Shown here: piece after piece, positions 30,001 through 45,000 of the stretch
How positions within the stretch are numbered: position 1 is the stretch's first letter
How the letters are laid out: each line of letters opens with the position of its first letter
NCBI RefSeq assembly: GCF_003795145.1
Contig: NZ_CP027786.1
Span: forward strand, 1,054,001-1,118,000
DNA from: Tetragenococcus koreensis
GTDB taxonomy: Bacteria; Bacillota; Bacilli; Lactobacillales; Enterococcaceae
Direction of reading: 5' to 3'
DNA length: 64,000 nt
The notes under the pieces: model-generated
The model's input: the letters and a program-made list of their open reading frames with translations, nothing else
Database searches by the model: none
Told to the model about the DNA's origin: nothing
Translations under genes and position numbers: made by a program

Positions 30001-33000
30001 TATACATGATTTTACCCGTCACTTTTGTGTTGGCAATTTCATCATTCATTCGATTTAAAGAACGTAGATATGTAGATTTCCCACATCCAGACGGACCAAT
30101 CAAAGCGGTAATTTTATTTTTTTCAAATTCAAGATCGATACCTTTGATGGCTTCATTATTTCCATACCAAACATGTAAATCTTGCGTATTCAAAATAACA
30201 TCGCGATCTTGCATTTCAAATATATTTCTATCTTGTAAGTTGTACTCTTCCATAATGGCTTGAACTCCCTTAGCTAAAAGCTAGTAAAATAATGGACAAT
30301 CAGGCTGAAGTTAATCTTTTATATAATCTCTTACCTACAGCCCGTGCACTGAAATTAAAGAACAACACAGCGAGAATCAAAACAGCAGAAGCCCCTGCAG
30401 ATACAGCATCGCCATCTGGCATGGTGCCTTCTGAATTAATTTTCCAAATGTGCACGGCCAATGTTTCTGCTTGACGGAACAAGCCAATCGGACTCGAAAT
30501 ACTGAGTGGATTCCAATTGGTAAAATCTAAAGCAGGAGCACTTTGACCCGCAGTGTAAATTAAAGCAGCCGCTTCACCAAAAATCCGGCCCGAGCTTAAG
30601 ATCACACCGCTTAAAATACCTGGAGTAGCTGCTGGCAATACCACGTGCAATACGGTTTCCCAACGAGAAAGGCCTAACGCTAAGCCAGCTTCTCTTTGCG
30701 TATGGTGGATAGCATTGAGTGATTCTTCAATATTTCTCGTTAAAAGAGGTAAGTTGAAAAAGGTCAATGCTAAAGCACCAGAAATAATGGAAAATCCATA
30801 TTGAAATTGTACTACGAAAATTAAAAATCCGAATAGACCAACAACTACAGAAGGCAAGGAACTCAATATTTCTACAGAAGTTCGTATAATGTCTGTCACC
30901 CAATTCTTTTTCGCATACTCAGATAAATAGATCCCTGAACCTAAAGAAATTGGAAGACTAATTAACATTGTAATAAGCAACAAATAAAAAGAATTAAACA
31001 ACTGGATGCCAATACCGCCGCCTTCTTGATACGCCTTTGCTGGCTGGGTCAAAAATTCCCAGGAAATATGTGGCAACCCGCGAACAAGTATAAAAAGCAG
31101 TAAAAAAGCAAGAATCAAAACAAGAAATGCGGCAATAATATAAAGTATCGCTGTTGCGATTTTATCCCAACGTTTAGCTTTCATTACTTCATCGCTCCTT
31201 TCTTGCCGATTAAGCGGATCACAATATTAAAGATCAGAGACATCAATAGCAAAATTAAAGCAAGCGACCAAAGGACATTATTTTCAACCGTCCCCATAAT
31301 CGTATTGCCGATTCCCATCGTTAGAATCGAGGTCAAGGTAGAAGCTGGCGTCACTAAACTAGTTGGCATCAATGCAGCATTACCAATAACCATTTGAATA
31401 GCTAAAGCTTCACCAAATGCCCGGGCCATTCCAAAAACTACTGCTGTTAAAATGCCTGGAATGGCCGCCCGCAGCACAACTTTATAGATTGTTTGCCAAC
31501 GGGTTGCACCTAGAGCAAGTGAGGCCTCTCGATAATGACGAGGAACAGCTTTTAAAGCATCTACGGTCATAGTTGTAACTGTAGGTAAAATCATAACGAA
31601 CAAAACAAAAGTACCGGCTAAAATACCAAAACCTGTGCCACCAAAAAGCGCACGAATAACCGGAACAATGATCGACAAACCGATAAAACCATAAACAACC
31701 GAAGGAATACCAACTAACAGTTCAATAACTGGTTGTAACAGTTTTTGTCCATTTTTAGGCGAAATTTCAACCATAAAGACGGCTGCTCCAATCGCAAACG
31801 GTGTTGCAACAATTGCCGATAAGAACGTCACCAGAAATGAACCAACAATCATTGGTAATGCCCCAACCATGGGTTGACCATCTGAACCAACTTGGCTAGG
31901 ATTCCATTCTGTTCCAAATAAAAAGTCAAAGACATTTACTTTATCAACAAAAAATGTAGCCAAGCCTTTACTTGCTACAAAATAAAAAATGGATAAAACA
32001 ACCAATACAATAATAGAAATACACAAGAAACTGATGATTTTCCCGCGTTGTTCTAGTTTGGACTTTTTCGACTTTTTGGTTAACACTTCTTTTACATTTT
32101 CCAAAAGGGTTCCTCCTTGTTCCTTATTACCTTTTTAGTCTAATCTTATGACATCAATTTTTAATGAAGGGACTGTAAAATTCACGCGAAGTTTGTAAAG
32201 TTTACGTAAAGCCTACTCCACAATGTCTCCGTTAGCATCACGTTCAACTTTCATTTGTGATACAGGAATATAACCTAATTGACCGACTAAATTTTTTTGT
32301 ACATCATCTGAAAGAGTATAATCTAAAAATTCTTTGGTCAATCCTGTAGGCTCACCTTTTGTATACATGTGTTCATAAGACCAAATCGGCCAGTCATTGG
32401 TTGTTACATTTTCATCCGTAGGCTGGACACCGTCGATCGCTAAAACATCAACGTCATCAGTAACATATGAAAAAGCAATATAACTGATTGCTCCAGGTGT
32501 ATCACTGACAATTTGTCTAACCATTCCGCTTGAATCTTGTTCTTGTGAAGCAATCGGATTTTCATCGTCAAGAATCCATTTTTCAAAAGTATCTCGAGTT
32601 CCACTGCCAGAAGCGCGATTCAAAATGACAATTTCCTGGTCATTTCCCCCGACTTCTTTCCAATTAGTAATCTTTCCTAAAAATATTTCTTTCAATTCAT
32701 CTTTTGATAATTCATCAACGCCAATATCTTGGTTGACAATGGGCGTAATGCCAATAACCGCTACTCGATGGTCGACAAGTTGACTAGCGTCCACACCGCT
32801 TTTTTCTTCTGCAAACATATCTGAATTACCAATATCGACTGCTCCTGATTGGACTTGGCTTAAGCCCGTTCCACTACCGCCGCCTTGGACATTCACAAAT
32901 TGCCCTGGGCGATCTTGTTGAAATTCTTCTGCCACTGTTTCCACTAAAGGCTGCAACGCAGAAGACCCAACTGCTGTAACAGATTCTCCTTGATCAATCC

Positions 33001-36000
33001 ATTGACTGCAACCAGAAAGGATAATTGTAAAACCAAGAGTTAATAATCCTACTATCTTCTTTTTCATTAGAAGCTCCTTTATTAAATTTGTAACTTACAG
33101 TAAACGATCATTGCTTTATCCGTTATATAGAAAGCATGATCGCCTTTATTTTAGCATGTTTCTCGCTACTTAAAAACCTTAATTCTACTTCTATAAAAAG
33201 AAACCGCTACCCTTATTATTAGGCTGTGACAGGCACTAACAACAGAAGCGGTTTCTTATGTTTTCTATGATAACAGAACGAGTGGTAAAAAAGCTCTCTT
33301 TTACATCGTACAGTATTTTACTCCCTTTGTCTTATAAATTTGAATGGACTAACACATAAGATCGTTTGCTAATTAGTTGACTTATGATAAATTACAAACT
33401 ACTATGAATGCATAAAATCGTTTCCAAAGAGACATTTATTCATGCTTGATGATAGAAATAAGAAGGAGGAGCAAAATGACAATACCAACATTTCAATTAA
33501 CAGATGGAACGATCTTACCAGCAGTAGGATTTGGAACTGCAAATTTAAAGGGCGCTGAAGGCGTTCAGACACTAACGACTGCTATGCAAAATGGCTATCG
33601 GTTATTTGACACAGCGTACAACTATGAAAATGAGGGAACTCTGGGTCAAGCAATCAAAAAATCTAGCCTTACTCGAAAAGATTTATTAATTGCTTCTAAA
33701 TTACCTGGACGTTCTCACCAATACCGTAAAGCTATTTCAGCTATTCAAGAATCGTTATATCGGACTGGGCTCGATTATTTTGACCTTTATCTTATTCATT
33801 GGCCCAATCCCAAGCGCGATGAATATGTAGAAGCATGGCAAGCAATGATTGATGCGCAGCGTTTTGGTCTTATCCGTTCGATTGGTGTTTCGAACTTTTT
33901 ACCTGAACATTTAGAAAAATTAAAAAAAGAAACAGGCGTGCTTCCAGTGGTAAACCAGTTGGAATTGCATCCATTGTTTAGTCAAAAAGAACAACGAGAG
34001 TATCATAAGAAAAACCAAATTTTAACAGAAGCTTGGAGTCCATTAGGGGGTACTGACCATCAATTGGTTAGACCCGTTACCGAATTACCTTTATTAGTAG
34101 ATTTAGCTAAAAAATACCATAAAAACGTGGGACAAATTATTTTACGTTGGGAATTTCAATTAGGCGTGCTTTCCTTACCTCTGTCACGTAATCCATTTAG
34201 ACAAGTACAAAATCTTTCCCTTTTTGACTTTGAACTGACAAAGGAGGAAGTACAACAAATTATCGCGCTAGACCAAGAGGATGCTCGTGTTTCAGGACAA
34301 GATCCAAAGACCCATGAAGAATTATAATCGTTACAAAAACTAAACTAGCACGCTTCATTTGAACTTATATGTTTATTTTCTTAATAAGCATATAAGTTCA
34401 AATTTCTAGTGTCGTTACTAGTTTAATCGACGAGAAAAAAGCAGTTAGATGGTAATCTAACTGCTTTTGCACGTTCCTGAAACGATTTAAATTTTAACTC
34501 TAAATAATACTAGAATTTTAGGAAGCGGCGCATAGAAAAAGCGGAACCGATGGACCCGATCACAATACCTATAACCGCTAATAAAAGACTCATTTGCCAA
34601 TTAAAGCTTCCCGGGCTTAGTAAACTATAATTGGAACGTTCTAAGATCGGATTAATTAACTCATAAGCTCGGTTGTAGACTGAATACATTAATATAATCG
34701 GTATAACTGAACCTAAGAGCCCAATCCAACCACCTTCAAGGAAGAAAGGCCAGCGGATGTAACCATTTTTAGCGCCAACCAAACGCATCACTTGGATCTC
34801 TTGCTTACGGGTTAGAATGGTCATTCGAATGGTATTAGAAATCAAGAAGATCGCAACGACAATAAGGACAATTGTACCGATTAACCCCCAAGTCCGTACG
34901 TTTTGAGCAATACTGAAAATTCGATCGGAAAGATCTTCACCATAAGAGGCTTCCTGAACATATTCAGTCATCCCATTAGCTTCTTCAGTAATCCCTTCTA
35001 CGTATTGCGGATCATCTGCTCTGACAATAAAGACATCAAGCAGCGGATTATCTTGATCAAATAAGTCCCAAGAATCACCATAAGAGTTTTGTACTCTTTC
35101 TAATTCTTCATCCTTACTAGAAAAAGCAATTGAATCTACGTGAGGAATTTCTTCCAATTCTGCTCTTAATTCTTCTTTCTCGTCTTCATCTGCCTCGTAA
35201 TTCACATAGACGGATACCTCAACATTGTTTTCCATATCTTGAGCTAATTTTACAGTATTTAAAATAATAACAAGAAACGCTCCTAATAAGGTTAACGTTA
35301 TCGTCACGGCTGTAACAGACGAAACAGTCATCCATCCATTGCGACGTAAGCTTTTTAAGCTTTCTAAAACATGTTGGAAAAAATTCCTAAGCATCGTATC
35401 CATACTCTCCTTCCGCTTGGTCTCGAATGATTTTTCCATTCTCAATGGCAATCACACGGTGACGAATCGTATTTACAATGGTTCTATTATGTGTAGCCAT
35501 TACAACGGTTGTTCCTTGAGCATTGATACGATCTAATAACTTCATAATTTCCCAAGAAATTTCAGGGTCTAAGTTTCCGGTAGGTTCATCAGCAATAACA
35601 ACTTGCGGTGTATTTACAATCGCCCGTGCGATAGAAACACGTTGCTGTTCCCCGCCAGATAATTGATTAGGAAATACACGTGCTTTATGTTTTAAGCCAA
35701 CCATATCTAATACATCCATAACCCTTTTTTTGATTTCTCTAGGTCTACGTCCGATAACTTGCATCGCATAAGCGACATTTTCATAAACTGTTTTTCTTTC
35801 TAGCAATTTATAATCTTGGAATACCACGCCAATTTCACGACGCAAATATGGCACTTCACGGTTTTTAATGTTCATCAAATCGTATTCAGCAACTTTCAAA
35901 TCTCCGCCTGTTGGCTTTTCTTCACGATACATTAATTTGATAAACGTTGATTTACCAGCGCCAGAAGGACCAACAACATAAACAAACTCTCCTTGATCGA

Positions 36001-39000
36001 TCGAAATCGAAAGGCCACGGATAGCTGCTGTACCATTCGGATACTTTTTGGTTACATCCTTCATTTCAATCATGGCTATCTCTCCTAAACATTTTTAATC
36101 ATACCGAATCATTATAGCATGTAAATATTTCAATGAGTTTTCACTAAGTTACATTTTCTTTGCAATTCAATAACTTTTCTTAACCCGGTGCATTTAATTT
36201 CATTTTTAAATAAGCATCGATAAATTCATCAATTTGCCCATCCATTACCGCTTGCGTATTCCCTGTTTCATGATCATTTCGATGATCTTTAACCATTTGA
36301 TAAGGGTGGAAAACATAGGAACGAATTTGCGAGCCCCAACCAATTTCAAGCTGTTCACCGCGCAAGGCAGCTTGTTCTTGTTCTTGCTTTTCAACTTCTT
36401 GCTGATACAGTTTTGCTTGTAACATACTCATTGCTTGCTCACGGTTTTTTAATTGGGAACGTTGCGCTTGACTGGCCGCAACAGTACCGGTTGGCAAGTG
36501 AGTGATACGTACGGCTGATTCTGTTTTATTAATGTGTTGTCCACCAGCTCCACTGGCGCGATAGGTGTCAATTTTCAATTCATCTGGGTTAATTTCAACA
36601 GCAATCGTGTCATCCAATTCTGGCATCACTTCAACTGAACAAAATGATGTGTGGCGTCGTTTTGCAGAATCAAAAGGGGAAATACGAACCAGTCGATGGA
36701 CTCCTTTTTCTGATTTTAGCAGACCATAAGCGTTATGTCCTTTAATCAACAGGGTCACACTTTTAATTCCTGCTTCTTCTCCTGCTTGATAGTCGATCGT
36801 TTCTATTTGGAAATGGTGACTTTCAGCCCAGCGTGTATACATTCTCAATAACATGCTTCCCCAATCTTGTGATTCGGTTCCGCCAGCCCCCGGATGGAGT
36901 TCTACAATGGCATTGTTGCTATCATAAGGACCATCTAAGAGCAGTGCCAATTCATAATTAGCCATTTCTTTTTTTAATTTTCCCATTTTTTTATTCAATT
37001 CAGTTTGCAAATCACTATCTGCTTCTTCTTGTAACATTTCAAATAAGACTTCGGCATCTTCCACACCCTTGGCTAAATGTTTGAAGTTGTCATAGGTTGC
37101 CTTTTTTTGATTGTTCTCATTGATAACCTTTTGCGCTGTTTCTTGATCATCCCAAAAGGAGGGATCTGCCATTTGATTTTCGGCTTGAGCGATATCTTCT
37201 TCTAACTGTTCAAGGTCAAAGAGACCCCCTAAAACTTGCGATTTGCTCTTTCATTGCGTCAATTTGATTTCGTATTTCTGCCATTTCCATCCTTATTCCT
37301 TCTTTCTTCAAACGTGGTTATCATATCATCTTTTAGTCTATTGCGCAAAATAAGACTGGGCAATGAATGTCCAGCCTTATTTCTTTTTATTTTTTGCCGT
37401 GACAGTTTTTATATTTCTTTCCACTACCACATGGACAAGGATCATTACGTCCTACTTTTTTCACATTTGCAGGGCGTTTTTTATCGCTCGTCGTATTTTC
37501 TGAGTCTGGTTGTTCTGCTTCGCCTTGAGCAACTTGTTCACGTTGTACGTTTTGGCGAATTTCAGCTTTCATAAACAAACGAGTCACATCGTATTCAATT
37601 GCCCCAATCATGTTTTCATACATGGTAAATCCTTCAGTTTGATATTCAACTAATGGATTATTTTGCCCATAAGCACGTAACCCGATCGATTGACGCAATT
37701 GATCCATCGCATCAATGTGATCTGTCCATTTTGTATCGACCACACGTAAGATCACGACTTTTTCAAATTCTAGCAATTGTTCAGGACTATTTAGTTGTTC
37801 TGTTTTTTCTTCAAATTTTTCTTGCGCAAGTTGGTACAGATAATCGTTTACTTCTTGTGCTGACTTCCCTTTTAAGTCATCCACAGAAATACTATCTTCA
37901 TTAACTAACACATTACCAGCAAAATCAACTAATCCTTCATAGTTCAATTGGTTTTCTTCTAATTGTGTATGTCCAGCGACCACTCGTTCGATCGTCCGTT
38001 TTACCATATGCATCAAGGTTTTTGATAATGACTTATCTTCTAAAATCACTTGTTGTCTTTGTCCATAAATGACTTCACGTTGTTCACGCATCACATCATC
38101 ATACTGCAAGACATTTTTACGGGTATCATAGTTATTCCCTTCAACTCGTTTTTGTGCTGATTCTACTTGCCTTGATAGCATTCTGCTTTGAATAACAGCA
38201 TCTTCATCATCAACCTTCATCCGATCTAAAAAGCTTTTAATTCGCTCAGAACCAAAACGTTTCATTAAATCGTCTTCTAAAGATAGATAAAATTGAGACA
38301 AACCAGGGTCCCCTTGACGTCCAGAACGCCCTCGCAGTTGGTTATCAATCCGACGAGACTCATGTCGCTCAGTACCAATAACAGCTAAACCGCCAACTTC
38401 GGGAACACCTAAACCTAATTTAATATCCGTTCCCCGTCCAGCCATGTTCGTTGCAATGGTTACAGCACCTTTTTGACCGGCGTTTAGGATAATTTCTGCT
38501 TCTTTAAAGTGGTTTTTAGCATTTAAAACTTCATGCGGAACACTTTCTTTTGTTAGCATATTAGAAAGTAGCTCTGAAGTTTCCACTGCTACTGTCCCCA
38601 CTAGAACAGGTTGTCCTTTACGGTAGCGTTCTTTAATGTCTTGTGTTACAGCTTTAAATTTACTATTTAAAGTTGGGTATAATAAATCAGAACGATCTTC
38701 ACGAACAATAGGTTTGTTAGTTGGAATTTGAATAACTTCCATATTATAAATTTCTCGGAATTCTTCTTCTTCTGTTTTAGCTGTCCCAGTCATCCCAGCT
38801 AGCTTATTATACATCCGGAAAAAGTTTTGGAAGGTGATTGATGCCATAGTTTTGGTTTCATCTTCGATATCCACACCTTCTTTGGCTTCAATCGCTTGAT
38901 GGAGTCCATCTGAATAACGACGCCCTTCCATAATACGTCCGGTAAATTGGTCTACAATTAATACTTTTCCATCTTGAACTACATAATCATTGTCGCGAAT

Positions 39001-42000
39001 CATGATATAATTTGCACGTAAAGCCTGATCCATATAGTGGGTCAACGCAGCATTATCAATATCATATAGATTATCTAAGTTAAAAGCATCCTCAGCCTTT
39101 TCTATACCGGATTCTGTTAGACTGATTGTTTTTGACTGAACATCAATCTTATAGTCTTCATCTTCTTTTAATCGCTTAACAAAGCTGTCTGTACGCACAT
39201 AAAGAGCCGTTGATTTTTCGGCTTGGCCAGAAATAATCAAAGGGGTTCTTGCTTCATCAATTAAGATTGAATCGACTTCATCGACAATCGCATAATTAAG
39301 CGGACGTTGAACCATTTGGCTAGGATAAACAACCATATTATCTCTTAAATAGTCAAACCCTATTTCGCTATTGGTACTATAGGTAATATCACTATAATAA
39401 GCTGCTCGTTTTTCTTCAGTTGTTTTTGAGTTAACATTTAATCCTACAGTCAGCCCTAAAAAGTTATATAATTCGCCCATTTCTGTTGAGTCACGCGACG
39501 CTAGGTAGTCATTAACGGTTACCACATGAACACCTTTTTGTGACAATGCATTCAAATAAACCGGCATCGTTGCGGTTAAAGTTTTTCCTTCACCAGTACG
39601 CATTTCAGAGATATTACCATCGTGTAACACGATTGCTCCCATTAACTGTACATGAAAAGGATATAAACCTAATACTCGTTTAGCAGCTTCACGCACTACA
39701 GCAAAAGCTTCTGTTAATAATTCATCTAAGGTTTCACCATTTATATAACGCTCTTTAAATTCCTCTGTTTTTTGTCGTAATTCATCATCAGACAAAGAAC
39801 TTGTTTCATCCGCTAACGCTTCGATTTTATCAGCCATCCGATCGAGGCGTTTTATTTCCTTTTTATCATTTTCAATCAATGTTTTAAAAAAGTTGGCCAT
39901 TCTTATAAAAATCTCCTTTATTAAAGACAACTTGCTAACAGCTAGTAAAAAACTGTTTTTAAATTGCCACTTTACTTCAGTAACATTTATCGTCTACTAG
40001 AAAGTCTTCCTTATATTTTAGCACGTGTTTTATTTGATTGCTACTGTTTTGTGAAGGCTTATCCACGATTTTCATATCCGTTAATAATCTAACATGAAAA
40101 AGCTCATAGAACAATTCTATGAGCTCCATATTAGTAAAAATTTGAAAAATAAGCAGAGACCTCTGCTCTTAGCTGAAGTCTCTGCTTACTCGTTTGTTAA
40201 CAATTAGTCGATATCTGTTTCAATCAATCCGTATTTCCCATCTTTACGACGATAAACAATGCTAGTTCCATTTGTTTCAGCATCTTCAAAAATGAAAAAG
40301 CTGTGTCCTAACATGTTCATCTGTAATACGGCTTCTTCACTATCCATTGGTTTTAATGAAAGACGTTTGGTACGTACGATTGCAAGGTCAGAACCGTTCT
40401 CTTCTTCGGGCTCTTCCTCGTTAAAAATGGCAGCACGCTCCACTTTAGCATTGGCCGTATCCCGATTTTTTCGATTGATCTTGGTTTTAAATTTGCGGAT
40501 CTGCCGTTCCAATTTATCAACAACTAAGTCGATACTACCGTATAGATCCGGTGAGGTTTCTTCTGCACGCAAGACAAGGTAAGGTAGCGGAATCGTGACT
40601 TCTACTTTAGCGGTTTTTTCTGTATAAACTTTTAGATTTACGTGAGCGGTCGCTTCAGGTACATCATTAAAATAACGTTCTAATTTACCCACTTTCTTCT
40701 CCACGTAATCACGAATCCCTTGAGTAACTTCTATGTTTTCTCCTCGAACATTGTATCTAAACATAACAATTGCCCCTTTCATCTGCCAATTAAAGAAGAT
40801 AAAGAATGGTTCTTTTTCCTCTTCTTATATTCATTATATCGAACTTTAGTATAAATGCAAAAGAAATCGTTAACAATTTTAACTTCTCTTTAACGAGCAA
40901 GTGAAAATGTTTGAATCTTTTCTGGTTGGTAACTTTGTAATATTTCAGCTGCATGAAAAAGCGTCCTGCCAGTCGTATAGACATCATCGACTAATAACAC
41001 TTTTTTATTTTTTATATTAGCTGCAGCTTTAGTCGCCTTAAATACTTGCGGAGCTGCCAAACGTTCTTGTCGGTTTTTATCGGATTGCGGTGTGCTGTCT
41101 ACATCCTTTTCCAATAGATCTTGCGTTTTGATTCCTGCTGCTTGTAAAAAAGCTTCCACCTGATTAAAGCCTCGTTGAGAAAAACGAGCGTCTGATAAAG
41201 GAATACTACAAACCAGCCAACCTTTCTTGTGAGAAAAATAAGCTTGAATTTCAGATATAAATGTTGCTTTCAATCGAAAATCGCCTAAAAATTTATACTG
41301 CTGAATCCACTTTTTAAACGCCTCATCATAGGAAAATAATGCTTGATGACAAAAATCATACCTTGGATACATCGCTTGCCATTGTTGGCATTCCTCACAG
41401 CGAGTCGTCCATCCTGGTTTGCAGCAAGTAGGACAAGCTGGTGCGGTTATTTTTTTGAATTTTTCTTGGCAAAGATAACAACGTTCGCTTTTGATTAACA
41501 AAGGAAAAAGCAGCTCTTTAATGGTTAAATTACGGACAATTTCTTGCTGACAATAACTACATTTCATTTTATAACCACTCCTGAGCTAATCGATTCATCT
41601 TTTTAATTTCCTCACAGGCATGACGTATCGCCAATGTTTTCTGATCATAAAAAAAGATAACTTGACCATAATGATAAACTCCCTTGCGATCGACTCGACC
41701 CGCGATCTGCACCAAGACTGATTTGCTATAAATTTTATGATTCGCTCCCATAATAACAACAGAAATATGATCAAAAGTAACGCCACGCTCAAGAATTGTG
41801 GTACAAAAAAGAATACGATAAGCTCCCTCACGCATATGTTGCACTTTTTCTTCTCTTTGTTCATCTTGGGCAGAAACACAATCCATTTCCTGTGAGTTAA
41901 AGAATTCGCTCACTTTGGCATATAATTTTTGCATATAGCTAATGCTAGGACAAAAAACCAACACATCATTGTCTTTCAACAATTTTTTCAAACAAACGAT

Positions 42001-45000
42001 TAATTTCTTGATTTTCCAATTTGATTGATAGCAATATTGCCATTTCTCATACCAAACTAACTGTGGTACCACTAATGGTCGTTGATGAAAACGTAGTGGT
42101 AGTTTTTCAACGCAGAATGTGTCTTTTAACGATTCTAATAGATGTTCAGGTGGCGTTGCACTCAAGTAGATATAATTTCCTGCTTTTTTTAAAGCATTTC
42201 TTTGAGCAAATGCCAGCGTTTGATCTCCTTCATAGGGAAAAGCATCAATCTCATCAATGATTAATAAGTCAAACGCTTGATAGAAATGAAATAGCTGATG
42301 GGTTGTACAGATAGTCAAAGCATTATAGCGGTACGTTTCAGTAGAATCACCATATAAAAGTAAGGTCTCCTCCTGAGGAAATACTTCATTAATACGCGGG
42401 TAAAGCTCACGACAAACGTCAATTCTAGGCGAAGCAATCGCTACGCGACCCCCATTTTGCAAACAATACCTTAACACCGGAAAGATCATCTCGGTTTTAC
42501 CAGAACCAGTTACAGCCCAGACAAGTGAATTTTTAGCACGACAGTAATTTTCTAAAATATTGTCTGAAATTTTTTGTTGTGCCGGCGTCAAGCTTCCCTG
42601 CCAAGTAAAAACAACCTCTCTTGAAACATTAGGTTTTTCTACTTGTGATACCAAGTAAGTCTGACTGGTTACTCTACCAAACTGAATGCAGTATGGGCAA
42701 TAATAACTTTGATTAGGCAGTTGGTTTTCTTCTTTAGAAAAACGACTGCCACAACGCTGACAAGACACTTTAGCACTAACTTCTAACCCAGCTCGCCATT
42801 GAAACGAATTATCAAGTGTAGCAATCTCATCTTTTTGCATCGCCTTTTGGCGACCATATAGTTCCTCCATATTTATCACCTCAATGATAAATACGCAAAA
42901 AAAGCAGAAGTCTTTTTTGACTTCTGCTTTTTCTTAATTTTTATTCATTAATTAAACTAAGCGCTTGTTGTAAGACATTTTCGCCATTCATCATGCCATA
43001 ATCTGACATGTTAATCACATCAATTGGAATGCCTTTAGGTGCTAATTTTTTTTCATAGTCATTTTTCATGAAACGCACTTGCGGACCTAATAATAAAACA
43101 TCCACATCTTTATTTTCTAATTGAGTATCTGCTTCAGAAGATGATACTGCAAAAATGTCTGTGTCGACTCCTTGTTCTTCAGCAGCTTTTTGCATCTTTG
43201 TTACCAACAAACTAGTACTCATTCCGGCAGAACATACGAGCATGATCGTTTTTTGTGCCATAAATAATCTCCCCCCCACTTTTTAAAACTAAAAACAACA
43301 AAGTATATCTTTAATTATAAAGTTTTTCTATGCATTGTCAACGTTTACTCAGTCGATTGGCCTAATCCAGCTTGATTTGAGCAATGGGCGAAAAACAACA
43401 AATTCTTTTTCCAAATTCACATGGACCACTTCATAGTTGGCATTTAGCCAAGCATAAGCACCATTTTCAGGATGGAGATAATCATTCGCCCACCAATCGA
43501 TCGAAGTACGGGCCGATTTTGGTAGACCACGGGCAGGAAACAACAGCTCATCAAATTGAGTAAAAGTTAATGTGACTTGCGTACCGCCATTATTTCTGAG
43601 ATATGCGGTAACCACGTCATATTTCTTTCTCCTTCCTGCCATACCAAATCCCCCTCTTTTCTTCATTATCACGCTTAAAACGACAAAATGCAACTTTTAA
43701 GCGAAAAACTGCCATCCACTGTCTGTCTATATTATACTATAAATACAGAATAAAAATAGAGGTGAATCATCATGCTTGATACCTATCGTACCATTCAAAA
43801 AGATGGCCAGGCTGAACTAGAAATAAAAAAATCACGTTTTATCTGTTCCTTAAAACGTGTCTATACAGAGAAAGAAGCCCGAAATTTTATCCAACAATTA
43901 AAAAAAGAACATTGGAAAGCCAATCATAATTGTAGTGCTTTTGTCATCGGGGAAACAAACGATATTCAACGTTCTAGTGATGACGGTGAACCGGCTGGCA
44001 CCGCCGGAAATCCGATGTTAGAGGTCTTAAAAAAACAAGAATTGATTAATGTCTGTGCAGTAGTAACCCGCTATTTTGGTGGAACTAAATTAGGCGCAGG
44101 CGGTTTGATTCGGGCTTATTCACACTCCGTTAGCCATGCTTTAGAAGAGACCAACATCGTTCAAGGCTTTTTGCAACAGGAAGTTTATGTAACTATTGAA
44201 TATTCCCTTTTAGGCAAACTCCAACATTTTCTAGAACAACAAGATTATAGGATTGCAGATACCCAATATTTAGAAAATGTTACTTTGTGCGTGCTCGTTG
44301 AAGAAACCCAGGCTTTTATTGCTGCAGTAACCGAACTATTAAGCGACCAAGCAACCTTTGAAAAGGGTGAAAAACGCTACTATGAACACCTGATAAAAAA
44401 ATAAAAAGCACTTGTCGGCTCGGACCGAAGTGCTTTAGCTTATTTTTCTAAAAAGAATTCAAAACGATTTCCCACATACTGACTGCGCACATACTCAAAT
44501 GGTGTACCATTTTCAAAATAAGAAACTTGCCGCATCAATAAAATAGCATCGCCTTTTTTTATTTGCAGGTATTCAGCTTTTTTTTCTGAAGCAATGACAG
44601 CAGAAATGGTTTGATTAGCCCCGCCAATCTTGTGTTTCCCTTTTTCTTCTAAAGTCCGGTATAAGGAAGCAGAAATTTCGTCTTTGCTAAATTCGCGGAT
44701 AATTTTTTCCGGAATACTGGCAACTTCAAAACAAATGGGGATATCATCTGCTAAACGGATTCTTTCCATCCGCAAGATTGCTTCATGTTCAGCCAAATTC
44801 AGACGTTCCATTTCACTCGAACTTGGTTGTGTAAAAAAATAAGAAATGGCTTTACTCGAAGGTTTACGCCCTTGAGAAAGCATAATTTCGGTAAAGCTTG
44901 TAGTCCCAGACATCTTTTCTTGCACTTTTTGGCGTGCAACATAGGTCCCTGAACCAATTTTTCTTTCCAGAATTCCTTCATCAGATAATGTCTGAATCGC